A stretch of DNA of 64,000 nucleotides from CAIWHR01 sp963726765 (GCA_963726765.1 CAVSDH010000009.1:45140-109139), one strand, 5' to 3'; counted from the first letter of the stretch, positions 25,724-36,014 are shown. Numbers and translations are program-made. Notes: generated from the sequence alone by a model not told the origin.

Positions 25724-25933
25724 GTGCGAAAAATGCAACAGTGCGCCACTGCCGGAGCCTTGCGCTCCATCGACCATGTTCGCCGACCCGGTGTGCAAGG
25801 TCGAAAGGGTCGAGCAGGCGCCGTTTGACCGGGATTTGCGAATCGTGGACACTTCGTTGAGGTCCCCGTTCCGGCGGCCCGGCCAAGGGCCACGGGATAG
25901 CAACCACGCCCATTCGGCCACCGACGATTCCGC

Positions 25934-27322
25934 ATGAGCAATCCGCTGCCAATGCATCCTCCGCTCGCGACGCTCGACGACGACGCGTGGGAGGATCTGC
26001 TCAACTTCATCGAGGAGCGGCGCGTCATCCCGATCGTCGGGCCCGAGCTTCTCAAGGTCGAAACGGAGTCCGGCCCGCGGCTGCTCTATGAGTGGGTTGC
26101 GGAGAAGCTCGCGGGCAAGTTGAGCGTCGACACGGCGCAGTTGCCGCAGCCGTACACGCTGAACGACGTCGTCTGCTGGTTCCTGGCTTCGCGCGGCCGG
26201 CGCGAGGAGGCCTACACGCGGCTGCGCAGCATCCTGCGCGACGCGAACTTCGCGCCCCCTCTCGCGTTGCGCCAGCTGGCGCAGATCACCGACTTCGATC
26301 TCTTCGTCACGACGACCTTCGATCCGCTGCTCGAGCAGGCGATCAACGACGTGCGGTTTGGCGGCGCGCAATCCACCGAGGTGATCGCGTATTCCCCGAA
26401 CCGGGTCGCCGACCTGCCGACCGAGCGCGAGCGGCTCCAGCGCCCGGTCGTCTATCATCTTCTGGGGCGCCTGTCCGCGTCGCCGACATACGTGATTTCC
26501 GACGAGGACACGCTCGAGTTCATCTGCGCGCTGCAAAGCGAGCACCTGACACCCGAGAAGCTCTTCCACGAGCTCGAGCACAATCATCTGCTGCTGATCG
26601 GCAGCAGCTTCACCAACTGGCTCGCGCGCTTCTTCCTGCGGATGACCAAGCGCCACCGGCTGTCCGACCCGCGCGAAGTGGGCGAGGTGCTGGCCGACAG
26701 TCATTCCGGCAGCGACAACCGCCTCATGAGCTTCCTGCAGCAGGTCAGCGTGCGCACGCGCATCTACGGCGGCGCCGGCAAGTTCGTCGACGAGCTGCAC
26801 CGGCGGTGGACGACGCGGCACAAGCCGGCGGATGTCATCGCGCTCGGCGCGGCGCCGCAGCGCTTCCGGCCGCCGGAACGCGAGATGCCGGACCATGCGG
26901 TGTTCGTGAGCTACGCGCGCGACGACCTCGCCGCCGTGCAGAAGCTCAAGGCCGGGCTCGACGCCGCCGGGATCGAGGCATGGTTCGACATGGAGCGCCT
27001 GGAAGGCGGCGACGACTACGACCGGATGATCCACCGCAACATCGCCCGCTGCTCCTTCTTCGTTCCGGTCGTCTCGGCGGCGACGGAGAGGCGGCTCGAG
27101 GGCTATTTCCGCCGCGAGTGGAGCTACGCGATCGATCGCACGCGCAACATCGCGGAGGGAGCCGTCTTCATCCTGCCCGTTTGCATCGACGACACGAACG
27201 CCGGCGACGCGCGCGTGCCCGAACACTTCAAGACGGTGCACTTCACGCGACTGCCCGCCGGCGAAGTCACGCCCGAGTTCGCGCGCCGGCTGCAGGATCT
27301 TATCTCCGCTCGCAAGCCGTGA
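25934..27322 (+). CDS. SIR2-like domain fused to TIR domain, probable defence effector
   Basis: This 462-residue cytoplasmic protein has a SIR2-like N-terminal domain (about 20-280) and a C-terminal TIR domain (about 319-460). The SIR2 part shows RRVIPIVGPELLKVE where GAGxS is expected, DLFVTTTFDPLLEQA in place of TTNYD, and LLLIGSSFTNWLARFF, so NAD-binding residues look altered. The TIR part has DHAVFVSYARDDLAAV, AGIEAWFDMERLEGGDDYD and YFRREWSYA, which keeps the putative catalytic glutamate (about 395) of NAD-cleaving bacterial TIRs. The next gene begins 7 bases after its stop. A TTGACC box at 25825-25830 is a possible -35. By analogy with SIR2 and TIR immune effectors it may deplete NAD on infection; this is inferred. 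Confidence 0.85.
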   Translation: MSNPLPMHPPLATLDDDAWEDLLNFIEERRVIPIVGPELLKVETESGPRLLYEWVAEKLAGKLSVDTAQLPQPYTLNDVVCWFLASRGRREEAYTRLRSILRDANFAPPLALRQLAQITDFDLFVTTTFDPLLEQAINDVRFGGAQSTEVIAYSPNRVADLPTERERLQRPVVYHLLGRLSASPTYVISDEDTLEFICALQSEHLTPEKLFHELEHNHLLLIGSSFTNWLARFFLRMTKRHRLSDPREVGEVLADSHSGSDNRLMSFLQQVSVRTRIYGGAGKFVDELHRRWTTRHKPADVIALGAAPQRFRPPEREMPDHAVFVSYARDDLAAVQKLKAGLDAAGIEAWFDMERLEGGDDYDRMIHRNIARCSFFVPVVSAATERRLEGYFRREWSYAIDRTRNIAEGAVFILPVCIDDTNAGDARVPEHFKTVHFTRLPAGEVTPEFARRLQDLISARKP

Positions 27323-27329
27323 CCGACGC

Positions 27330-30300
27330 ATGAACGAAGTCGCATCGCCCTCCGCGATTGCCGCGGGCTCGCAGTCCGCCATCGACCGCCAGCACCCCTG
27401 GCTCGGTCTCGACTCGTTCACCGAGGAGACGCGCTCGTACTTCTACGGCCGCGAGGAGGAGGTGGCGGAACTCGGCCGCCGCGTCCAGCGCAAGCGGCTC
27501 ACGGTCCTGTTCGGCCAGTCCGGGCTCGGCAAGACGTCGATCCTGCGTGCCGGCATCGTCCCCAGGCTGCGACCGCTGGGCTACTGCCCGGTCTACGTGC
27601 GGATCGACTACTCACCGGATTCACCGTCGCCGGCCGAGCAGATCAAGAAGGCGATCTTCCGCGCGACGCAGGCGTCGGGGCAGTGGACGCAGGCCGGGGC
27701 CGCGGTCGAGGGCGAGTCGCTGTGGGAGTTCCTGCACCATCGCGACGACGTGCTGCGCGACGCCACGGGGAAGTCGCTGATCCCGCTGCTCATCTTCGAC
27801 CAGTTCGAGGAGATCTTCACGCTGGCGCAGACCGACGAGTTCGGGCGACGACGGGCGGCGGAGTTCCTCGCCGACCTCGCCGATCTCGTGGAGAACCGCC
27901 CGCCGAGGGCCGTCGAAGCGCGCATCGACCGGGACGAGTCCGCCGCCGAGCAGTTCGACTTCACGCGGGAGGACTATCGCATCCTGATCGCGCTGCGCGA
28001 GGACTACCTCGCGCACCTCGAGGGCGTGAAGGGCGAGATGCCCTCGATCACGCAGAACCGGATGCGGCTCGCGCGGATGACCGGTGCGCAGGCGCTCGAC
28101 GCCGTGGTGAAGCCCGGCGGAGCGCTCGTCAACGAGGAGATCGCCGAGTCGATCGTGCGTTTCGTCGCCGGTGGCTCGGAGCTGCGCAACGCCGAGGTCG
28201 AGCCGTCGCTCCTCTCGCTCATCTGCCGCGAGTTGAACAACGCCCGCCTCGCGCAGGGCAGGAGCGAGATCTCCGCCGACCTGCTCGCCGGCTCGCGCGA
28301 CACGATCCTCACCGAGTTCTACGAGCGCGCACTTGGCGACCAGCCTCCCGGCGTGCGCAAGTTCGTCGAGGACGAGATGCTCACCGAGTCGGGCTTCCGC
28401 GAGAGCCTGGCCGAGGAGCGCGTGGTCAAGGCGTTCGCCGCGGCAGGCGCGCCGGCCGATGCGCTGCCGACGCTCGTCAACCGGCGCCTGCTGCGCATCG
28501 AGGAGCGGCTCGACCTGCGCCGCGTGGAGCTCACGCACGACGTGCTCTGCAGCGTCGTGATGGCGAGCCGCGACCTGCGTCACGAGCGCGAAGCGCGCGA
28601 CGAGGCGGAGCGGCAGCTCGAGGCGCAGCGCCAGCGCGAGCGCGCCACGCGCGCAGCGCTCGTTCGTGCGCGCAAGATCGCGGCCGGGTGTGCGGTCCTC
28701 GCCGTGCTGGCCTTCGGCAGCGCGGTGTTCGGCTACTTCAGCATGAAGCGCGCGCAGCAGGCCGAGGCGAAGGCCGACGCGACGCGCCTGATGGCGGAAC
28801 AGGCACGCGGCGAATCCGAGAAGCTCGTCGTCTACCTGCTCGACGACTTCTACCGCGAGCTCGAACCCGTCGGGCGGCTCAACATCGTCGGGGAGCTCGC
28901 CAAGCGTGCGATCGACTACTACCAGGCGCTGCCGGCCGAGCTGCGCACGCCCGACACCGAGCGCAATCAGGCGTTGGCGCAGGTGCGCTACGGCGCCGTC
29001 CTGCGCATCCAGAACAAGCGCGACGAGGCAGCGCAACGTGCTCGCCGTGGCAATTCCGGCGCTCGATGCGCTGCGCGCGAAGGGCGATACCAGCGAAGCC
29101 GCCGCGATCGGACTCGCGCTCGGCCTGGTCGCGCAATCGCGCGTCGTGGACTCGGGGGGCCAGGATCGCGATAGCCTGCCGCCGGCACGAGCGGGCGGTG
29201 GCCGTGCTGGCTCCGATGGCCGAGGCGAGCGGCGCGAGTGTGGCCCTGCGTCGCGCCTACGCGGCAGCATTGACGCAGCTCGGTTACGTGCAAACGCGGC
29301 AGAACCTCGACGAAGCCTCGCTGGTTTCGCTGCAGGCGGCGTTGGCGGCCTACCGCAGCATCGACAATCTGCAAGCCGACAGCGATGCCGCAGCCAACTT
29401 CGGCATCGCGACCGCCTGGCTGATGGAGCCCTACATCAAGATGGACCGGCCGGCAGACGCCGCCCGGGTGGGCGAAGAGGGCCTGCGCGTGACATCGCAG
29501 TTGCTCGAGCGCCAGCCGACCAACATGCTGGCCTTGCGTTCGCGCGCCTTGATTTCGGGGGGGCTGGGCGCCCTCGCGGAAAACGAACTTCGGCCGACGC
29601 GTCGCCTGGCCGCGGAGGACGGCTCGGTGCGCGACTGGGCGCTGCTGTCGCGCATCGACCCGAGCAACATGATCACGAAGAGCAACATGATCAGCTCACG
29701 TGTGAACGTGGGCGGAGCCTTGTGGGACCTGGGCCGCCCGCGTGAGGCCCTGGCCAAGCACCTGGAGAGTCGCGATCTGGAGCCCGCCGCGGCGACTTCG
29801 ACCTTGGTCGCCGGCACGCTTGTCCTTCAGCCGCTATTTGGCCGCAACCGTTGCCGCCGAACTCGGGCAGGCAGCGGCGGCCGACAAATACCTGGCGGAG
29901 TCGCTGCGCTACTTCGAGATCTTCCTCCGCGACATACCGGCAGGCTCTTTCGAAGGTGCCTATTGGCGCGCGGTCCTGAGTGTCGGCCCGGTGGAGCTGG
30001 CCAATGTTCAGGGCGACCCGGCGCGTGCCCGCGCGTGCCGCCAAGGGCGTGCGCGAGCGGCTGTTGCAGCTGCAGCCCGCCAACGACTACGACCGGCAGC
30101 GCGTCGCCGAGGTGCTGCGCCGTTTGCACCTGGCGCTGGGCTGGGCCGAAGTGCAGGTGGGGGACTTCGCCGCCGCACGGGAGCAGTTCAGCCGGGTCGC
30201 CGAAGCCCGCAAGCTGATTCTCACGCAGGCCCTCGGCCTATCGGCGCGATGCGGCCGACGACGCGGCGCTGCTGGCGATCGCACTCGCCCGCGGCGGGCG

Positions 30301-30560
30301 GATCGACGACGCACGCGCGCTGGCCGAACCCGCGCTCGCATTCCAGCGCGAACTCAATGCCCGGAAGACCGACGACCAGTGGCACAAGTGGAGCCTGGCG
30401 CTCGCGCTGGTAGCCGCGGCCGAATCGACGCCCGCCAAGTCCGGCGCCCTGCTCGCCGAAGCCCAGGCCGCACTCGACAGCCTGCCTGCCGACGCGCGCG
30501 GCGTGCACGCGAGCCAGATGGTGCAGAAACTGATCGCCGACGCGCGGCGCGCAGCGCGCT
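27330..30560 (+). CDS. STAND-type NTPase with membrane segment and helical repeats (several suspected frameshifts)
   Basis: This protein of about 1075 residues reads intact for its first 570. It opens with HPWLGLDSFTEETRSYFYGR, the usual entry of nSTAND1-type NTPases. Walker A GQSGLGKT is at 62-69 and Walker B LLIFDQFEE at about 153-161. A coiled, charged segment (REARDEAERQLEAQRQRERA) leads to a membrane span (about 449-470), followed by TPR-like repeats. Frames change near 29040, 29160, 29815, 30030 and 30235, but repeats such as NLDEASLVSLQAALAAYRSI and GGRIDDARALAEPALAFQRE continue, so sequencing indels are likely. It lies 7 bases after the SIR2-TIR gene. STAND proteins act as NLR-like sensors, and this one probably gates the TIR effector. 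Confidence 0.82.
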
Positions 30561-30681
30561 GATCGACGTGCCGCCGATCGAAATGCGCGCGCTGCGGAAC
30601 GCAAAGGCGTGGCGTCTGCGCGTCGCTCTACGACTGAAGCGGCAGCGTTAGGCGTCCGCGACAATCGCCCCGACGCCCCGC

Positions 30682-32571
30682 ATGGAGCAGATCCTTTCCG
30701 ACGGGGGCCCCGCCGCTGCTGCGGACGCCTGCGCGCGCATCCGCAGCCATCTTGCACACGGCGCGCCGTGGGACGCGTGCGACACGTTCCGCGCGGCGAT
30801 TGCCGCGCACAAGCCGGACACCGAGCTGCTCTTTTGCGGCGCCCTCGCCCACGCGCGCGCCGGTGCAATCCACGAAGCGTACGGATTGCTCGACCGCGCC
30901 CAGGCGGCACCGGGGTCGACGCCCGCGCTGATGGTCGAGATCCTGAGCCTGCGCGGCAGGCTCAGCAAGGACCGTCTCCATCTCGATCCGGACGCACCCG
31001 ACGCGACGGCGATCGCGGAACACGCGCGGCGCGAATATCTTGCGGCGTATGCGTTGCAATGGGATCCCTACCCGGGCATCAATGCGGCGACCTTGTCGAT
31101 GCTGCTGGGTGACCGTGCGGAGTCGCAATGCCTCGCGCGCCGGATTGCGGAGAAACTCCTGTCGCACCCTTCGGAAATGAGCGCCTGGGATCACGCTACG
31201 CTCGGTGAGGCGCGACTCCTCCTCGGACGGCTCGACGAGAGCCGCGAGAGCTATGTCGCCGCATGCGAGCTCTCTGGCGCAGACGCAGGCGCCGTGGCCA
31301 CGATGCGACGACAGGTGCGCCTTCTGGCTCGCGCGGTTCCCGAAGCGGCCGCCGTGCTCCTGGTCCTGCCGGCAACGGACGTCATCGCGTTCGCCGGCCA
31401 CATGATCGACGCGCCCGGCCGGAGCAAGCTCCGCTTTCCGATGACCCTCGTTCCGGCCGTCCAGTCGGCGTTGCGCGCGCGACTCGCGGATTTCACCAAT
31501 CCAATCATCTATACGTCGGCCGCGTGTGGCGCCGATCTCATTTTCATCGAGGAGGCGCAGAACGCCGGTGCCGAGGTGAATATCGTGCTGCCTTTCGATC
31601 GGCTCGATTTCGTGCGCAGCAGCGTCGCCCCCGGCGGCGAAGGCTGGATCGGACGCTTCGACGCGGCGCTGGCGCGAGCCGACCGCGTGATTCTCGCGAC
31701 CGAGGAAGGCCACCTCGACGACGACGTGCTGTTCGAGTACGCAGCGTTGCTGCTGGAGGGTCTTGCCGCGCTCCGCGCAGCCCAGTTGCAGACAACGCCG
31801 TCAATGCTTTGCGTGATCGACGACGCCTCGACGGGCGACGTCGGAGGCGCGCATTCGTCGTACGAACGATGGCGACGCCAGGTCGGGCCGCCGTCGGTGA
31901 TCGATCTCCGCGCTCTGCGCGAACACGCGTCGCCGACCGGCACCGCGCACACCGCAGCGCCGGTCCCGGCACCTGCATCGCCTTTGCCCGCGATGCTCGC
32001 TGACGCGCGTCCGTCTCGCACGCTGAAGACGATGCTGTTCGCCGATTTCGCGGGCTACAGCCGTCTGCACGACGCTTACGCGCCGCTTTTCCAGACGCGC
32101 TTTCTCGACATCGTCGCCAGAGAGATCGCGGCGACGCCAGGCAAGCCGCTCGACAGCAAGACCTGGGGCGACGGGCTCTACGTCGTATTCGAATCGCCGG
32201 AGGACGGTGCGGAGTTCGCGCTTCGGCTGCAATCGAGCATGCTCGCCGTCGACTGGAAGGCCGCGGGCCTCTCCGAAACGAGCCAGATCCGCATCGCGCT
32301 GCACGCCGGCCCCGTATTCCGCGGCTTCGATCCGATCATGGGCCGCGACGGCTATTTCGGCTCAAGCGTCACCCGCACCGCGCGCATCGAGCCCGTTACA
32401 CCGACTGGCCTCGTCTACGCGAGCGAAGCGTTTGCCGCCACGCTGACCGCTTCCGGACACCGCGACTATGCGCTCGAATACGTCGGCGTCCTGGCGTTGG
32501 CCAAAGGCTACGGCGAGTCGCGCATCTACCGTCTCGACAGGCAATCGCGGCGGATCGATCACCCAATGTAA
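30682..32571 (+). CDS. TRAFs-binding-like / SLOG-like / class III nucleotidyl cyclase protein
   Basis: The 629-residue protein has three parts. Residues 10-215 are a helical repeat like the bacterial MAP3K TRAFs-binding (DUF4071) domain, with RGRLSKDRL and DPYPGINAATLSMLLGDRAE. Residues 235-370 look like a SLOG (Rossmann-like, nucleotide-ligand) domain: VIAFAGHMIDAPG, YTSAACGADLIFIEEAQNAG, AEVNIVLPFDRLDF. Residues 445-625 are a class III cyclase with TMLFADFAGYSRL (Asp about 455) and SKTWGDGLYVVF (Asp about 497). The transition-state asparagine position reads FGSSVTRTARIE, threonine for asparagine. It is 121 bases after the STAND gene on the same strand and ends at a terminator. Confidence 0.8.
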   Translation: MEQILSDGGPAAAADACARIRSHLAHGAPWDACDTFRAAIAAHKPDTELLFCGALAHARAGAIHEAYGLLDRAQAAPGSTPALMVEILSLRGRLSKDRLHLDPDAPDATAIAEHARREYLAAYALQWDPYPGINAATLSMLLGDRAESQCLARRIAEKLLSHPSEMSAWDHATLGEARLLLGRLDESRESYVAACELSGADAGAVATMRRQVRLLARAVPEAAAVLLVLPATDVIAFAGHMIDAPGRSKLRFPMTLVPAVQSALRARLADFTNPIIYTSAACGADLIFIEEAQNAGAEVNIVLPFDRLDFVRSSVAPGGEGWIGRFDAALARADRVILATEEGHLDDDVLFEYAALLLEGLAALRAAQLQTTPSMLCVIDDASTGDVGGAHSSYERWRRQVGPPSVIDLRALREHASPTGTAHTAAPVPAPASPLPAMLADARPSRTLKTMLFADFAGYSRLHDAYAPLFQTRFLDIVAREIAATPGKPLDSKTWGDGLYVVFESPEDGAEFALRLQSSMLAVDWKAAGLSETSQIRIALHAGPVFRGFDPIMGRDGYFGSSVTRTARIEPVTPTGLVYASEAFAATLTASGHRDYALEYVGVLALAKGYGESRIYRLDRQSRRIDHPM

Positions 32572-32573
32572 AA

Positions 32574-32601
32574 AAGGCCGATCCCCTGCGGGACCGGCCT
32601 T
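32574..32601. terminator. Rho-independent terminator between convergent genes
   Basis: AAGGCCGATCCC pairs with GGGACCGGCCTT around a CTGC loop, 2 bases after the stop of the cyclase-SLOG gene and 30 bases before the end of the convergent protease gene. A-rich bases at 32569-32575 supply the T tract for the minus-strand transcript. It probably serves both genes. Confidence 0.75.
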
Positions 32602-32630
32602 GCGCCGCATTGCCGGCAAATTCTGTGGGG

Positions 32631-35202
32631 CTACTGGTGCTCGCAACGTCCCATCCGCGCACCGTCCTTGACCTGTTCGACGAAATCCTCGGGAAAATCG
32701 GTCTCCACCGATCGGCCATGCTTGCAGACGAATACCTTCTTCATGTCGACGTACCAGGTCAGCGGAAAGCCCGGAATGCCGCCGACCATTTCGTTGCCGC
32801 GACCGTTGATCGAACCCGGACCATCCAACCCGAAGCGGTAGGCTTCGGCCACTCCCTGGGTGCGGAAGAAGTCCTTCAACTTGATCCAGCCCAGGCCTTC
32901 CAGCCACATCATGCCGTGGAAGCCGCTCTCCCAGAACGTGCCGGCGCGGGCGATCATCACCTTGCCGTCGTCGCTGATATCGGCGGTATACGTCGGGATG
33001 GGTCCGAAGTTGGCCTGGATGAATTCGGCGCCGTCGACTTCGCAGCTGAACCCGAAATCGTAGAAGGGCAGGTCGACGCACCATTGCAGGTTTTGCGTCC
33101 GGGTGAATGCGCTGGGATGCGTGCCCTTGTTGGCGTTCCAGAAGACCACGCCGTCCTTCTCCGTTTCGAGCGCAATGCGGCTGCCATCAGGCGTCATTGC
33201 GTAGCCGCCGTCCATCGCACCGATCGCCTTGTACAGATCGATCGGTTTGCCTTCATCGATCCAGGCATACGCCTTCGAGAAATTACTGTTGCCAACAACG
33301 ACCCTGCCGTTGCCCGAGACTGCGTGGGCGCGGTGCCAAGGTTCAACACTGAGATCGATGCCTTGCAGGCTGAGTTGGCGCATGCCCTTGTTGGCGGTCC
33401 AGATGAACGGCACGATCTCCCCGCCCGTGCCTTCGCAGCTGCCGTCGCCGTTGCGATCGATATAGCCCGTGCCCACCGCTGTCCTGGCATTCGCGTCTAC
33501 TGCCCAACCGTAGCTGCTGGAAAAACCAATTTGACTGCCGCCGAAGCAGGTGTTGCCGTTGAGATCGCCGAGGTCGGATACGCGGCCCGTCCTGGTGTCC
33601 CAAATGCCCGCTGAATTCGTCGTGAGCGGCTCACCGGTGAAGGGGTCCGTGCCAGCAGGCTTGCCGTTCTGGTCGGTCTGCACGATCAACTGCCGGCCGT
33701 CGCGGGTGATGCTGGCATTCACTCCCAGGACGCCCGCGGGGGCATATTCAACGCCCTTCTTGGAATCCCAGACGAAGGGAATGTTGTTGAAAGTTCCTGC
33801 TGCACGCTCTCCGTCCTTGGACAGGCTGCCCAGGTAGCCATAGGTCACCGGGGTGTACTGCACGCCGTCCAGATAGCCGTTGAAATAGAAGTTGGCCGTC
33901 TTGGTCACGCCGGCTTCCGCCGTGATCGCGCTCGACTTGCAGGAGTTGGTCCTTTGCCGCGTTCGCCTGCTCGTTGACGTTCCAGTACTCGGCTTCCGAC
34001 ACCAGCGCCATGGGCGTGGTGGGGTAGCCGCCGGCGACGATCTCTTCGGTGTAGAGCACGTACTTCTGCCCCGGCGTCAGGTTGTTGATGCGGAAGCGAC
34101 CGTCCGGGCCGACCTTGCCCTGCGTCTTGTCGCCGGTCATCGCCGAGATCGCGTCGCCGAGCGGATCGGCCACGTTGCGCGCGATGATGTTGATGCCGCT
34201 GTACGGCGTGCGGCCGTCCTTCAGGTACAGCGTGCCGGCAATGGAGCCCCGGGTCTTCGCATAGCTGGCCGTCGGATAGAGATCCGAGATGGCGGCGATG
34301 TCGTCGGCGCGGTCGACGGTGCTCTGCTCGACGCCCGGATTGCGCCCATTCTCGTCGAGCGAGGTCGGGTTGATGAACGGGAACATCGTTTCGATGTACT
34401 TGGGATCCAGCTTGTTCGCGGCGGGATCCCAGTTGTGCCAGGAATGGACAGGTGCGACGCAGCCGGGAACGCCGGGGTAGAGGTCCTGGCCCCAGCCCGG
34501 CGAACTGAAGTAGCCCAGCTGGCCGTTCACCTGCGAGTGCGACATGTTGATCGCATGACCGAACTCGTGCGTGAACACGCCGGCGATGCGCTTGCCGTCC
34601 ACGTCCGGCGGCGGCACGCCGTTGTCCGGATCGGCCGGTTCGGTGGAAACGATCCAGCCATTCATCACGGCGGTCGCCTTGACGATGGTCTCGGGATAGC
34701 CGTCGCCGTCGCGATCTTCGGCGATCTCGGCGAAGGCAATGCCCAGAACCTGGTCCTTCGGCGCGCCGAAGATCTCTTCGATCACCGTTCCGTTCTGGTC
34801 GTAGATGACGTAGATGCCGCCTTCGTTGTAGTGGCCGTAGACCTTCGAGGCGGTCGCGCCGTCGATCACGTCGACGCCAATGCTCGGCACCTGGCTGAAC
34901 TTCGTGAATTTCGCCGGATTGGTGACGGCCTTCCAGGTGGACGTCGTGACATCGCTCCACTGCTTGAGCGCGAATGCGGTGATCCGGTCGGCCTGAACGT
35001 TGTTCAGGAACACCGTGCCGTCATCCTTGTAGGCATAGTCCCCGATGTCCGTATACACCTTGATCGGGCCCTTGCTCATGTCCCAGCGCAGCGGCTGCGG
35101 ATTGCGCGGATTGTCGGTCGTCAGCAAAGGACCGGCGGCTTGCGCGACCGAGAGAGCTGCCACCAGGGCAACACCCAGAGATAGTTTCAGCGTCCTGATC
35201 AT
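32631..35202 (-). CDS. Secreted metzincin-like zinc metalloprotease with HAF-type repeats (suspected frameshift near 33950)
   Basis: This is about 857 residues when the two frames are joined. A signal peptide (1-22, ending SVAQA) leads to a zinc-protease domain with VFTHEFGHAINMSHSQVNG near residue 209, which matches HExGHxxxxxH of metzincin-type enzymes. A carboxypeptidase-regulatory-like beta domain follows (about 310-390, GTLYLKDGRTPYSGINIIAR). After a one-base shift at about 33950, the C-terminal half has repeats of HAF type such as DSKKGVEYAPAGVLGVNASI and PFIWTANKGMRQLSLQGIDL, probably a beta-propeller. The upstream small exported gene overlaps its ATG by 4 bases. The substrate is unknown; a role in surface or matrix proteolysis is plausible. 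Confidence 0.8.
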
Positions 35203-35912
35203 CGCATCACACCTTTTTCAATCCATTGTTCCTTGACGGCGCGCCCGACAAAGTTGATGAGCACCTCGCCTTCCACCGGGCCGGCAGGCTTTGCCAGCAT
35301 CGCCGACTCCTTGGCATTCAACACGCTGGGGTCGACGGACATCCCCCTGAACAGGCTCCGATTGTCGAAGCTGTTGGCCGCCTGGGTTCCGCTGTAGGTG
35401 AACTTGCCTTGCGCCATCCCGACCGGCGTCCTCATGCCGCTGCGGCTGGCCGGTTTGTTCATGAACGCGGTGGCCTTCTCGCCAACCGTCCACGTGGCCA
35501 TGCCTTCGATCTTGGAGGTGAGGAGGTAGCGACCGTCTTGCAGCTTCCGGGGCTTCAGCAAGCCGTACTGGCGGAAGCTGTAATTGCTCCCCACCGCCAT
35601 GTCGCGCTTGATGCTGCTGTTGACCCTCATCGTGACTTCGGTGAACGGGAGGCCGTTGTCCACGCCGTCGGTGACCTTGGTGACCTCGCCGGTCACGATC
35701 ACGTCGGCGGCATGGATCATCTGCTTCAGATTCTGCGGGACGAGCTGCGACGCGTGCAGAGGCGTCATCGCGGTGGTTGCCAGGACGAGCACACCGGAAA
35801 GCAGCACGCGGCGCTTCGCCGCGGCAACCAGCAGGGTCAGTGCGCGCGCCGGGTGGGCGCGTTCTTGCGGCCCCGGGGTATGGGGCTTCATCAGTTGAAC
35901 GGATCGATTCAT
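35199..35912 (-). CDS. Exported protein of unknown function coupled to the metalloprotease
   Basis: The 237-residue product has an N-terminal positively charged stretch, a hydrophobic helix (VLLSGVLVLATTAMTPLHAS) and a beta-rich mature part including HAADVIVTGEVTKVTDGVDN and RVNSSIKRDMAVGSNYSFRQ. The hydrophobic helix begins near residue 33, so the start may be the ATG 21 bases further in, and the true N-terminus is uncertain. The stop codon overlaps the protease ATG (ATGA), so the two are translated together. It may act as an inhibitor, chaperone or partner of the protease; this is inferred only from the coupling. Confidence 0.7.
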   Translation of the reverse strand: MNRSVQLMKPHTPGPQERAHPARALTLLVAAAKRRVLLSGVLVLATTAMTPLHASQLVPQNLKQMIHAADVIVTGEVTKVTDGVDNGLPFTEVTMRVNSSIKRDMAVGSNYSFRQYGLLKPRKLQDGRYLLTSKIEGMATWTVGEKATAFMNKPASRSGMRTPVGMAQGKFTYSGTQAANSFDNRSLFRGMSVDPSVLNAKESAMLAKPAGPVEGEVLINFVGRAVKEQWIEKGVMR

Positions 35913-36014
35913 TGGGTTGGCTCGGTGAGGTGCGCACGCTGTCGGGGTGCGACTTCCGGCGCGCAGTGTAGAGAACTGCGAAATTGTGTCAATTGCAAAA
36001 TAGCGTAGGCTTTC

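Noticed and set aside
25484..27421. A very long minus-strand open frame (about 645 codons) over the SIR2-TIR gene
   Set aside because: The plus-strand reading gives clear SIR2-like and TIR motifs and a coupled downstream gene; the minus frame has no domains and is open because of high GC. Only its last part (25484-25723), outside the gene, is kept as a possible small gene.
25934..32571. Classification as a standard Thoeris, CBASS or Pycsar system
   Set aside because: No SLOG-Macro ThsA or classical ThsB pair, no CD-NTase, and the TIR protein has no cyclic-nucleotide-binding domain, so none of these labels fits the gene set seen.
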